Positions 1 to 6,853 of a DNA stretch of 15,061 bases are shown piece after piece. The stretch lies in assembly GCA_027294925.1 (NCBI GenBank), contig JAPULM010000540.1, positions 1 through 15,061 of the forward strand, read 5' to 3'. Source of the stretch: a bacterium. GTDB taxonomy: Bacteria; Tectomicrobia; Entotheonellia; Entotheonellales; Entotheonellaceae. Numbering within the stretch: position 1 is the first letter of the stretch; the number at the start of each line of letters is the position of its first letter. Both the position numbers and the translations under genes were made by a program. The notes beneath the pieces were generated by a model. That model was given only the letters and a program-made list of their open reading frames with translations, had not been told where the DNA came from and did no database searches.

Positions 1-118
1 GATCGGACTGGTCAAAGACGAAATGCAATGGGATATGAATGGCAACGAATGCGACCCCTACAACGACCAGTATGTCCCAAATCAGGTATGAAATGATGTG
101 CCCCCGTCGCAGCGCCAA
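1..118 (-). CDS. Possible N-terminal fragment of a membrane protein (ion-channel-like first segment), truncated by the window edge
   Basis: The minus strand is open from a TTG at 118 to the window edge and encodes 39 residues. They begin with a basic stretch (MALRRGH) followed by a strongly hydrophobic segment, roughly residues 8-30, and then PLHFVFDQSD. A basic N terminus, one membrane span and a P-L-x-x-x-F-D ending resemble the first transmembrane segment of bacterial voltage-gated or cyclic-nucleotide-gated channels; this is resemblance only. A run of five Gs lies 7 bases upstream of the TTG, but there is no ATG or GTG, and a hairpin at 140-186 separates it from the upstream gene. The opposite strand is also open, codon for codon, from base 2 to a TGA at 89-91, and would give a hydrophilic C-terminal tail ending NDQYVPNQV. 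If that strand is the real one, a convergent gene ends here instead. The hydrophobic reading is preferred slightly. Confidence 0.38.
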   Translation of the reverse strand, partial: MALRRGHIISYLIWDILVVVGVAFVAIHIPLHFVFDQSD

Positions 119-139
119 TGGATGCCCCCAAATCTAAAC

Positions 140-186
140 AAACGTCAGCCGTTAAGCAGCTAAGTGCTGCGCGATGGTTGACGTTT
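140..186 (-). terminator. Stem-loop after the small membrane protein gene, probable terminator
   Basis: Bases 140-150 and 176-186 pair over 11 positions (one G-T), and inside them GCAGC (156-160) pairs with GCTGC (166-170). The stem begins at the stop codon of the gene ending at 185. On the minus strand it is followed by the T-rich TTTGTTTAGATTT. That fits an intrinsic terminator for the 1514-185 transcription unit, possibly acting in both directions if a plus-strand gene ends at 91. Confidence 0.5.
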
Positions 187-673
187 AAGGCAGCAGCCGC
201 ACATGGTCAATACGCCACGCCACGCCGTTTTGACGCAGGTGGAAACGCAAACCTTGTTGCCAAAACAGGTGAAACTTCTCGACCACCATGACGTTTTGTG
301 CCTCTGACTTCGCAGCCTGCAGATAGCTGCGGTATACGCTGGGTCCGGTAGCTGGCTGCGATTTGGACATCCGCAACCGCATCTGTTCCTGCAAGACGCC
401 ATTTGTCAGTTGCTGCATGGCAACAGCATCCTCGCGGTACAGAGCGCTATAATAACTCTTTATGGTATCCAGCGGGGTGGACAGATCAAAAAAACCTCGC
501 TCGACGTGCAAGGTGAGACGCGACCAATCCCGGTAAGCCGTCTGATGCAAAACAAAATCTGCCATACGGCCGACATGGGGTGCTAACAGCGCCACCATAA
601 TGATCGCCACAATCGCACCGCCCCAAATAAGGCCAACCACTTTGAGGAATCTGGAACGCGTGTCCGGGGTCAT
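185..673 (-). CDS. Small membrane-anchored protein of unknown function (162 aa)
   Basis: No family was recognised. The start at 673 (MTPDTRSRFLK) was chosen over the longer reading to 814 because a good SD (GGAAGGAAG) lies about 8 bases upstream and because the longer reading would run into the TPR gene that ends at 750. Residues about 11-33 form one hydrophobic helix (VVGLIWGGAIVAIIMVALLA) after a basic N terminus, so an N-in, C-out anchor is likely. The remaining 125 or so residues are soluble. They include a stretch with YYSALYREDAVAMQQLT and a closing LRFHLRQNGVAWRIDHVRL, a helix-then-strand pattern reminiscent of NTF2/SnoaL-like folds; that is inference from pattern only. It follows the TPR gene by 76 bases on the same strand and is probably co-transcribed with it. 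Confidence 0.75.
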   Translation of the reverse strand: MTPDTRSRFLKVVGLIWGGAIVAIIMVALLAPHVGRMADFVLHQTAYRDWSRLTLHVERGFFDLSTPLDTIKSYYSALYREDAVAMQQLTNGVLQEQMRLRMSKSQPATGPSVYRSYLQAAKSEAQNVMVVEKFHLFWQQGLRFHLRQNGVAWRIDHVRLLP

Positions 674-749
674 CTGTCGTCTTCCTTCCAAGCCATTTCT
701 CAACCACGCGGTGACTGGCAGCTGGGTCGGGCAGTCACGACACGCAATA

Positions 750-1514
750 TTAACGCAGGCGGTCTTGCAAATCACGCTGATACTCTCGCGCCCGTATACA
801 CCAAATTTCCTCATCAGGCAGGTTTTGTGCGGCTTCGAGATATTGCTCCCAAACCCGTACGCCTTCCGATGACGTCATACGTCCGTATAACATGCCGAGG
901 TTATACAATGCGGCCGTATAGCCTGGACGTTGTTGAATGGCGCGTTTGTAGGCATTAGTCGCACAATCGACCTCATAGTAATCCAACCCACCGTCGGCTG
1001 GTAAGCCCAGCATGGCATGCGCATTGCCACTGTTGAAATGGGCCTCGGGATAACCGTCACAATGGTCAATGGCATTTTCGAATGCCTCAGCGGCTTCGGC
1101 GTAGCGCTCTAGGTGCAACAGTACAACGCCTAGATTGTAATGCGCCACAGGCCATGTCTTATGCTGCGTTGTTACGTTTTGGAGCTGGGTGACAGCAGCT
1201 TCAAAGTCGTCTTGCTGCGCTAGTAAGACACCAAGGTTGTATTGCGACAAGAGATCTTCCGGCTCACGTTCTAAGGCCAACCTGCACTGGCAGATGGCAT
1301 CATCTCGGCGCTTTTGTTTGTCATATATGATGCTCATCAGGGTATGGCTCAGCAGCGCCGGCGACGCCATACGCAAGAGAACCTCTCCAACGCTTTCAGC
1401 CTCCTCCCAGGCCTCAACTGTTATCAAAGCCCGCAAAAGCGCCAGACGCGTATCCACATGTTCCGGATCAGCCTGCACGGCCTGACGCAACCGTTCTATA
1501 TCAAACGTTACCAT
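750..1514 (-). CDS. Tetratricopeptide-repeat (TPR) protein, 254 aa
   Basis: Several TPR units are readable. The clearest are residues about 88-120 (LLSQYNLGVLLAQQDDFEAA), 121-154 (VAHYNLGVVLLHLERYAEAA), 155-190 (EAHFNSGNAHAML, then an insertion) and 200-232 (AALYNLGMLYGRM). Weaker units lie in residues 15-85. The TPR hallmarks are visible: W/L-x-x-LG near the start of helix A and A-x-x-x-F/Y around helix B. TPRs are protein-interaction scaffolds and no catalytic domain is present. There is no signal peptide or membrane span, so the protein is probably cytoplasmic, although its membrane-anchored downstream neighbour may be its partner (inference). The ATG at 1514 has an SD (GGAGAAGG) at good spacing. 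The gene reads divergently from the methylmalonyl-CoA mutase gene across a 207-base AT-rich intergenic region. Confidence 0.9.
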   Translation of the reverse strand: MVTFDIERLRQAVQADPEHVDTRLALLRALITVEAWEEAESVGEVLLRMASPALLSHTLMSIIYDKQKRRDDAICQCRLALEREPEDLLSQYNLGVLLAQQDDFEAAVTQLQNVTTQHKTWPVAHYNLGVVLLHLERYAEAAEAFENAIDHCDGYPEAHFNSGNAHAMLGLPADGGLDYYEVDCATNAYKRAIQQRPGYTAALYNLGMLYGRMTSSEGVRVWEQYLEAAQNLPDEEIWCIRAREYQRDLQDRLR

Positions 1515-1538
1515 ACGCTACCTTCTCCGCTCCCTCTC

Positions 1539-1568
1539 TTGACATTTTCGCTCTCTGTGTGGGACAAT
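1539..1568 (+). promoter_or_regulatory. Sigma70-type promoter for the methylmalonyl-CoA mutase gene
   Basis: A perfect -35 TTGACA at 1539-1544 is followed after 18 bases by GACAAT at 1563-1568 (4 of 6 to consensus). Transcription would begin near 1575 and leave a leader of about 147 bases before the ATG at 1722. The bases from 1568 to 1600 are AT-rich. A weaker divergent promoter for the TPR gene (ATGACA then TATAAC, 19-base spacer) can be drawn on the minus strand in the same region. No B12-box-like element was seen in the leader. Confidence 0.5.
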
Positions 1569-1721
1569 ATTTAGATATTATTGATAAGGTTATATCCATT
1601 CATTACTGCATGTTGTCATCAAGCCAACCGGCATCAGCATGGCGCGTCATTGCGTCCTATACGCTCCCATTTACCGACTACACGGCTACCGCCTCTCATC
1701 TGCGACAACAGGAGCATCGTC

Positions 1722-3404
1722 ATGACTGCACATCATGATAGCGACGAAATCGCCGCACAGCAAGAACACTGGCATACCAAAGTCGTTGAACCGGCGCTCA
1801 AACGCTTTCCGGAACGGCAGGACCATTTTGCCACCTTGTCGGATATCCCCCTGAAGCGCCTCTACACGCCGGCGGACTTCGGACCCGACAATTACCTGGA
1901 GCAGCTTAATTTCCCAGGCCAATTTCCGTACACCCGGGGCGTGCATCCCACCATGTACCGTGGCCGCCTGTGGACCATGCGACAATATGCAGGTTTCGGC
2001 ACGGCCGAAGAATCCAACCAGCGCTACAAATTTTTGCTTGCGCGAGGGCAAAAGGGCTTGAGCGTCGCCTTTGATCTCCCGACCCAAATTGGTTACGATT
2101 CCGACCACCCGATGGCTGCCGGTGAAGTAGGCAAAGTAGGTGTCGCGATTGCCTCGCTTGAAGATATGGAAACGCTGTTTGACGGCATCGCTGTGGACCA
2201 AATCAGCACATCGATGACCATCAATGCAACAGCGGCGACGTTGCTGGCGCTTTATATTGCGGTGGCCAAGAAGCAAGGTATTGACCCTAAGAAACTCACC
2301 GGAACGGTACAAAACGACATCTTAAAAGAGTACATTGCCCGTGGCACCTATATCTACCCACCAGAGGCATCTATGCGTCTCATCACCGATGTCTTTGCGT
2401 ATGCCGAGCAAGAACTCCCACGTTGGAATACCATTAGTATCAGCGGCTATCACATTCGCGAGGCCGGCTCAAGCGCTGTGCAAGAAGTGGCTTTTACCTT
2501 GGCGAACGGCCTTGCTTATGTCAAGACAGCCATCGAGCTGGGCCTCGACGTCAACAAATTTGGCGCCCAATTATCCTTCTTCTTCAATGTACACAACCAT
2601 TTCTTAGAAGAAATCGCCAAATTCCGCGCCGCTCGCCGCCTGTGGGCTTGCCTGATGCGTGACCGATTCCATGCCACCGAACCACGGGCGCAAATGTTGC
2701 GCTTTCATGCTCAGACTGCCGGAAGCAGTTTGACTGCTCAGCAGCCAGACAACAATGTGGTTCGTGTGGCCCTGCAAGCCCTAGCTGCCGTGTTGGGCGG
2801 CGCCCAATCTCTGCACACCAATTCGCGTGACGAAGCGCTGGCGCTGCCAACCGAAGCATCGGTTGAAATTGCTTTACGCACCCAACAAATTATCGCCTAC
2901 GAAGCGGGGGTTACCAACAGCGTGGATCCTGTAGGCGGCGCTTATGCGATTGAGTCTTTAACCGATTCGATCGAAGCGCAAGCGCGAGCCTACATTGAGC
3001 AAATTGATGACATGGGCGGAGCAGTCAAAGCAATCGAATTGGGTTTTCCACAAAACGAAATTCAAAAAAGTGCTTACCACTACCAACAAGAAATCGAAGC
3101 ACAATCACGTATTGTTGTGGGCGTTAATGCGTATCAAATTGAAGAGCCTGAACCGTCCCTGATGCAAATTGATCCTGCGGTGGAACGTCGCCAAGTTGAG
3201 CGCTTGCAATCTTTGCGCGGACGACGCGACGCTAGCAAGGTTCAAATAATCCTCGCCCGCTTGGAAGTGGCAGCACGGGGCACGGACAATTTAATGCCGC
3301 TGATCATTGAAGCCGTCGAAGCATATGCAACGCTCGGCGAAATTGCCGACACCTTCCGTCAAGTCTTTGGTGAGCATCAGGAAAACATTATCTTGGCGAG
3401 CTAA
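1722..3404 (+). CDS. Methylmalonyl-CoA mutase large (catalytic) subunit without B12-binding domain, 560 aa
   Basis: This is the TIM-barrel half of a B12-dependent acyl-CoA mutase, which interconverts methylmalonyl-CoA and succinyl-CoA. Family signatures include [13 protein letters not shown] (residues 87-99), [19 protein letters not shown] (112-130), [18 protein letters not shown] (197-214), [12 protein letters not shown] (238-249) and [20 protein letters not shown] (358-377). Tyr89, Arg207 and His244 fall at the positions known for the carboxylate-binding and catalytic residues of Propionibacterium MutB. Isobutyryl-CoA mutases have Phe and Gln instead of Tyr and Arg, and 2-hydroxyisobutyryl-CoA mutases have Ile, so methylmalonyl-CoA specificity is favoured. 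The protein ends near residue 560 with no DxHxxG cobalamin domain, so a separate small subunit must be supplied from outside this window. The start at 1722 has GGAG 7 bases upstream; the frame is open 47 codons further up, without an SD. No MeaB/ArgK chaperone or epimerase gene lies nearby. Confidence 0.93.
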   Translation: MTAHHDSDEIAAQQEHWHTKVVEPALKRFPERQDHFATLSDIPLKRLYTPADFGPDNYLEQLNFPGQFPYTRGVHPTMYRGRLWTMRQYAGFGTAEESNQRYKFLLARGQKGLSVAFDLPTQIGYDSDHPMAAGEVGKVGVAIASLEDMETLFDGIAVDQISTSMTINATAATLLALYIAVAKKQGIDPKKLTGTVQNDILKEYIARGTYIYPPEASMRLITDVFAYAEQELPRWNTISISGYHIREAGSSAVQEVAFTLANGLAYVKTAIELGLDVNKFGAQLSFFFNVHNHFLEEIAKFRAARRLWACLMRDRFHATEPRAQMLRFHAQTAGSSLTAQQPDNNVVRVALQALAAVLGGAQSLHTNSRDEALALPTEASVEIALRTQQIIAYEAGVTNSVDPVGGAYAIESLTDSIEAQARAYIEQIDDMGGAVKAIELGFPQNEIQKSAYHYQQEIEAQSRIVVGVNAYQIEEPEPSLMQIDPAVERRQVERLQSLRGRRDASKVQIILARLEVAARGTDNLMPLIIEAVEAYATLGEIADTFRQVFGEHQENIILAS

Positions 3405-3440
3405 CAACTAATAAATTTTCACTTGAGGAGATATGCGGTC

Positions 3441-3512
3441 ATGCCGATGAAGAGTCGGTTATTGCCTGACAAACTATTAGCATTCCGCCGCCATCTTGCC
3501 CAACAGACGTGA
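3441..3512 (+). CDS. Possible small ORF (23 aa) between the mutase and zinc-ribbon genes
   Basis: ATG at 3441 has GAGGAG at 3425-3430, 10 bases away, and encodes a basic 23-residue peptide (MPMKSRLLPDKLLAFRRHLA then QQT) ending at TGA 3510-3512. It occupies most of the 126-base gap and stops 18 bases before the next ATG, so it could be a coupled leader peptide. No family is recognisable and it may be chance. Confidence 0.27.
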   Translation: MPMKSRLLPDKLLAFRRHLAQQT

Positions 3513-3530
3513 GGATGAGGGAGAATACAA

Positions 3531-4970
3531 ATGAAGTGTCCAAAATGTGCTTACGTGAGTCACGACTATCTTGATGCATGCCGTAAATGTAGTATCGACC
3601 TAGTTACCTTCAAACAACAAATTGGCCTGTCCATCATACAACCTGGTGAACTTGATTTAGTTTCTATTGTCGGAGCCGGTAGTTTAAATGGTAATGGTAG
3701 TGAGTTCGGTACTGACAACGACTTCCTCGGTACCCAAATGCTTGTTGAGTCTGAAGAGATAGATCAGGAAACGGAAGAGGAAGTTGATATTCGACTTGAT
3801 GATGACATTGTGAACGCGACACCTGAACCGAATCAAGCGCCTGGGGCTCTTACCAGGCAATTCTTTGTACCTGACGAACTGCTTGGCGAGCTGGGCCAAG
3901 ATTCTGACTTAGCCGATAATGAAACACCGAATCGTCAAGCCACAAGCGATACCGCCGAGCTTCACCGCATTTTGCAAGACCCTGTCACGGCAGAGATCTT
4001 AAACCTAGACATTGGCGACGAAACGATTAGTTCGGAGACATTTTTCGAGGATTCTGTTACGGAAAATGTAACCGATGTCATTGACATGAATGAATTGCAA
4101 GAGCTACGTGACTCGTTCAGCAAACCAGAATCAGCAATCATTGAGCCGGACGACATCTCGCACGACCAAGCTGCTGATGTCGAACCTGACATCGAGCCAG
4201 AAGATTTCTCCGAACCGGATGTGGGGCAAGAAGCCTCCCTGCAGCTAGAGGTGCCTCTGGATCTTGACTCGACCATGTTAGAATCTCCCGACCCCGATGA
4301 AACGTTCATCGAGGAACAATTGACGATAATGGATGCTGAAATGAGCAAACCCCAACCGGACATGGCGTCGGAAGCGCTCGCAGAACCTGACAATTTTCAG
4401 TCTCAAGACCCCGCTGAAAAGGATTCCGTAGAGTCGAATGTATCCGGAAACATCCAATTACCTGACAATTTCCAGCTAGAGGATTTCCAACTAGAGGACA
4501 GCACGCAGGAGGAAGAACCAGAGATACTTGACCTGCCTGACCAACAAGATGTATTATCCGCAACAGATGCCGAGTCTGATTCTGATCGTGCCCAACCACA
4601 AGCTGGGGCGTTGGAAGAACCAGAAATAAAAATTACCCTCTCGTTGCCCATTGATCCCAATACGGAAACTTTATTTTTCGACGAGTTATCTGAAATGCCC
4701 GGTCCTGATGGTGGCTTTGCACCAGTCGAGTCTCAAGACATGCCCGACACGCCAGTATCCGATGCACAAGAGCTGACCCCTGCACCAATTCCGCTTGATG
4801 ACCTAAGGTCAGAACCACTTACTGACAAACCCATCGAAGCAGAATCCGAGTTGGAGCCCGACCTGGGACTGCCCCCACCCACCGGTGAACATCGAATTGG
4901 CGGCGTCACACCCGATAAACCTGCTGACACACAACCGCCTGAGGCAACTGAAGACAAGACACAATCCTAG
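3531..4970 (+). CDS. Zinc-ribbon protein with a long acidic, disordered region (479 aa)
   Basis: Residues 1-22 form a treble-clef/zinc-ribbon pattern: Cys3-x2-Cys6 and Cys17-x2-Cys20 (MKCPKC, then CRKC), followed by a basic-to-neutral segment to about residue 48. From about residue 70 to the end the protein is very rich in Asp, Glu, Ser, Pro and Gln and poor in Lys and aromatics, with no membrane span, no signal peptide and no visible globular motif. It is therefore probably disordered and strongly acidic. It has short internal repeats (DNFQ, then DNFQLEDFQLED, around residues 287-322; many EPD/EPE pairs). Similar N-terminal C4 ribbons occur on otherwise unalike bacterial proteins, so the ribbon does not give a function. 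The start has an SD (GAGGGAG) about 8 bases upstream. The stop is 21 bases before a small membrane-protein gene, which suggests a two-gene unit. Possible roles are scaffold, RNA or DNA mimic, or regulator; none is supported by direct evidence. Confidence 0.85.
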   Translation: MKCPKCAYVSHDYLDACRKCSIDLVTFKQQIGLSIIQPGELDLVSIVGAGSLNGNGSEFGTDNDFLGTQMLVESEEIDQETEEEVDIRLDDDIVNATPEPNQAPGALTRQFFVPDELLGELGQDSDLADNETPNRQATSDTAELHRILQDPVTAEILNLDIGDETISSETFFEDSVTENVTDVIDMNELQELRDSFSKPESAIIEPDDISHDQAADVEPDIEPEDFSEPDVGQEASLQLEVPLDLDSTMLESPDPDETFIEEQLTIMDAEMSKPQPDMASEALAEPDNFQSQDPAEKDSVESNVSGNIQLPDNFQLEDFQLEDSTQEEEPEILDLPDQQDVLSATDAESDSDRAQPQAGALEEPEIKITLSLPIDPNTETLFFDELSEMPGPDGGFAPVESQDMPDTPVSDAQELTPAPIPLDDLRSEPLTDKPIEAESELEPDLGLPPPTGEHRIGGVTPDKPADTQPPEATEDKTQS

Positions 4971-4991
4971 CCTGGCAGAGAGAAGAGAACC

Positions 4992-5159
4992 ATGAGTACT
5001 GGCGCCATACTGGTAACATTCGCAGGTGTGTGTATTGGCACGAGTCTGATTATTGCACTGCTGTTTCGCTTTTGGCCACGCTATGGCTCGGTCGAAGCCG
5101 CAATCACCCGTGCAGACCAGACGCTCATCGATATGGAGGCGGAATCGGCGGAGCATTAG
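4992..5159 (+). CDS. Small single-span membrane protein (55 aa)
   Basis: The ATG at 4992 has an SD-like AGAGAAGAG directly upstream, and the frame ends at TAG 5157-5159. Residues 5-26 form one hydrophobic helix (AILVTFAGVCIGTSLIIALL), followed by an RFWPRYG juxtamembrane patch with two Arg and two aromatics, then a short amphipathic acidic helix (about residues 33-55, ending DMEAESAEH). The charge distribution predicts the C terminus inside. It starts 21 bases after the zinc-ribbon/acidic protein gene and so is probably translated from the same mRNA; a membrane tether for that protein is a reasonable guess. A rhomboid protease is encoded about 1 kb downstream, but no rhomboid-substrate motif can be called with confidence. 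No family was recognised. Confidence 0.75.
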   Translation: MSTGAILVTFAGVCIGTSLIIALLFRFWPRYGSVEAAITRADQTLIDMEAESAEH

Positions 5160-5289
5160 TCTTGCATTACACCACTCGTTTATTGCGGACTAACCGGCGC
5201 GACAAGACAGCTCAGTGAAGGTTGCCATCGGCAACGGTTTTGGCGCGCCCCATGTGCGAGGCATTAGAAGACGCTGTAAGGAGCACTTC

Positions 5290-6102
5290 ATGGCCGTGTC
5301 TGAACTCGCGATGTCCGACCTTATTGCTCTGCCTACCCAACAGGTTCGTCATTGCATCCGTGCAGGGCAATGGACACGCCCGACTTCTGGTCTTGCGCCG
5401 GGCTACACCCAAGCGAACTTGGCCATCGTACCCCGTAAGTTGGCCTACGACTTCTTGTTATTCTGCCAGCGCAACCCAAAACCTTGCCCGTTGCTAGAGG
5501 TTCTTGATGTGGGCGACCCCGAGCCTCGTGGGCTGGCGCCTGGCGCTGATATCCGCACTGACATCCCACGTTATCGTGTATACCGGCACGGTGAGCTGAT
5601 CGACGAAGCCCCCGACATCATGTCTTACTGGCAAGATGATCTGGTCAGTTTTTTGCTAGGCTGTAGTTTCACTTTTGAACATCCAATGATGGATGCCAGC
5701 ATTGGTATTCGTCATCTTGAATTGGGGGTGAACGTGCCGATGTTCATCACCAATCAGCAATGCAAATCTGCAGGTGTTTTCCAAGGCCCGATGGTGGTTA
5801 GTATGCGACCGATCTCGCACGCCCAGGTGACGCGCACCATACAAATTACCAGTCGTTTTCCGGCCGTCCACGGTGCACCCGTGCATATTGGAGACCCTAC
5901 GGTACTGGGGATTGGTGATCTCCAACAACCGGACTTCGGTGATGCTGTCCCCATTGCTACCGACGAAACACCGGTGTTCTGGGCATGCGGCGTTACCCCA
6001 CAAGCCGTGATCATGCAGGTTAAACCGGCACTGGCGATTACCCATGCCCCAGGTTACATGTTTATCACGGATCAACGCGATAGCGAGTTAGCCGTCCTGT
6101 AA
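5290..6102 (+). CDS. DUF1445 family protein (D-glutamate cyclase-like / UPF0317 putative hydro-lyase), 270 aa
   Basis: The whole length matches the YcsI/DUF1445 family from memory. Signatures are SGLAPGYTQANLAIVP (residues 33-48), DFLLFCQRNPKPCPLLEV (54-71), APGADIRTDIPRYRVYRHGE (83-102), FLLGCSFTFE (121-130), GPMVVSMRP (166-174), ITSRFPAVHGAPVHIGDP (186-203), DFGDAV (215-220), FWACGVTPQ (230-238) and THAPGYMFITD (251-261). The mammalian homologue DGLUCY turns D-glutamate into 5-oxo-D-proline, and bacterial members are annotated as putative hydro-lyases; the true substrate here is unknown. The start at 5290 was chosen because AAGGAG lies at 5278-5283 with a 6-base spacer and the length then equals the family norm. 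The frame is open further upstream to 5215 without an SD. The gene lies 130 bases after the small membrane protein and 27 bases before the rhomboid gene. Confidence 0.9.
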   Translation: MAVSELAMSDLIALPTQQVRHCIRAGQWTRPTSGLAPGYTQANLAIVPRKLAYDFLLFCQRNPKPCPLLEVLDVGDPEPRGLAPGADIRTDIPRYRVYRHGELIDEAPDIMSYWQDDLVSFLLGCSFTFEHPMMDASIGIRHLELGVNVPMFITNQQCKSAGVFQGPMVVSMRPISHAQVTRTIQITSRFPAVHGAPVHIGDPTVLGIGDLQQPDFGDAVPIATDETPVFWACGVTPQAVIMQVKPALAITHAPGYMFITDQRDSELAVL

Positions 6103-6129
6103 CCAAATTGCTGCAGGCAAGATCACCCC

Positions 6130-6819
6130 ATGATTCCACTCCGTGATACGATCCCGTCCTCGCGCTTTCCGTTGGTCACGCTTTGTCTAATTGGGGTCAA
6201 TGTCCTTGCCTTTCTCGCCGAAATCAGTCTTAGTACACAAGCCTTGGATCAATTTTTTCAACACTGGGGCATTGTGCCATTGCGCTTCACGCATCCTCGC
6301 CTCCAGGCCAACTACTTCACGCTCCTATCCTCTATGTTTATGCACGGCGGTTGGATGCATATTATCTTCAATATGTGGTCGTTATGGATCTTCGGCGACA
6401 ACGTAGAAGATCGCCTGGGGCGCGCCGGTTTTTTTCTATTTTATATGCTCAGTGGGCTGGCCGCCGGCGCCGTCCATATTGTCACCAACCCGCTCTCAAC
6501 CGTTCCCACCGTCGGCGCGAGTGGCGCCATCGCCGGCGTCATGGGTGCGTACTTGCTACTTTTCCCGCATGCGACGGTCGTTACCCTAATACCCATTTTT
6601 TTCTTTATACAGATCGTTGAGTTGCCCGCCGTCTTTTTCCTCGGTTTTTGGTTTCTCGCGCAACTATTTAGTGGTACGCTATCATTGGCTGCCGCCGGCG
6701 CCCAGCAGGCTGGCGGTGTTGCATGGTGGGCGCACATCGGTGGATTTGTGGTCGGTTTCTTATGGGCGGTGCCGCTGCGTCGCCGTACCGGCATCGTACG
6801 GCGGCGAAAGCGCTATTGA
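6130..6819 (+). CDS. Rhomboid-family intramembrane serine protease, 229 aa
   Basis: Rhomboids cut transmembrane proteins within the membrane. The full catalytic set is visible: HGGWMHIIFNMW (residues 72-83, with His77 and Asn81 of the H-x3-N motif), GASGAIAGVMGA with nucleophile Ser131 (129-140), and AHIGGFVVGF with catalytic His202 (201-210). Hydrophobic helices lie at about 14-31, 62-88, 99-119, 127-146, 148-163, 166-190 and 199-215, fitting the six-helix rhomboid core. The R-rich tail (RRRTGIVRRRKRY) should be cytoplasmic. The SD is weak (GGCAAG). The gene sits 27 bases after the DUF1445 gene and 34 bases before the racemase-family gene, so it is likely part of one transcript. The natural substrate is unknown. 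Confidence 0.93.
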   Translation: MIPLRDTIPSSRFPLVTLCLIGVNVLAFLAEISLSTQALDQFFQHWGIVPLRFTHPRLQANYFTLLSSMFMHGGWMHIIFNMWSLWIFGDNVEDRLGRAGFFLFYMLSGLAAGAVHIVTNPLSTVPTVGASGAIAGVMGAYLLLFPHATVVTLIPIFFFIQIVELPAVFFLGFWFLAQLFSGTLSLAAAGAQQAGGVAWWAHIGGFVVGFLWAVPLRRRTGIVRRRKRY

Positions 6820-6853
6820 TGATGATTGGTAATAATATAAAGGAGACAAGACC

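Noticed and set aside
1575..1721. Possible cobalamin riboswitch in the mutase leader
   Set aside because: No B12-box-like sequence or extended multi-stem pattern could be found, and the leader is shorter than a typical cobalamin riboswitch plus expression platform.
1581..1721. N-terminal extension of the mutase to 1581
   Set aside because: The first codons lie right at the predicted transcription start, lack an SD and do not resemble the family; the ATG at 1722 has GGAG at correct spacing and puts the catalytic residues at standard positions.
3962..4957. Long Ser/Met-rich open frames on the minus strand inside the acidic gene
   Set aside because: They are codon-aligned antisense shadows of Asp/Glu/Ser/Pro-rich codons, which read as Ser, Gly and Val on the opposite strand; they have no SD and no family pattern.
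5221..5240. Small hairpin (GTTGCC-ATC-GGCAAC) followed by GGTTTTGG before the DUF1445 gene
   Set aside because: The stem is only 6 bp and the T run is short and follows GG; too weak to call a terminator or riboswitch.
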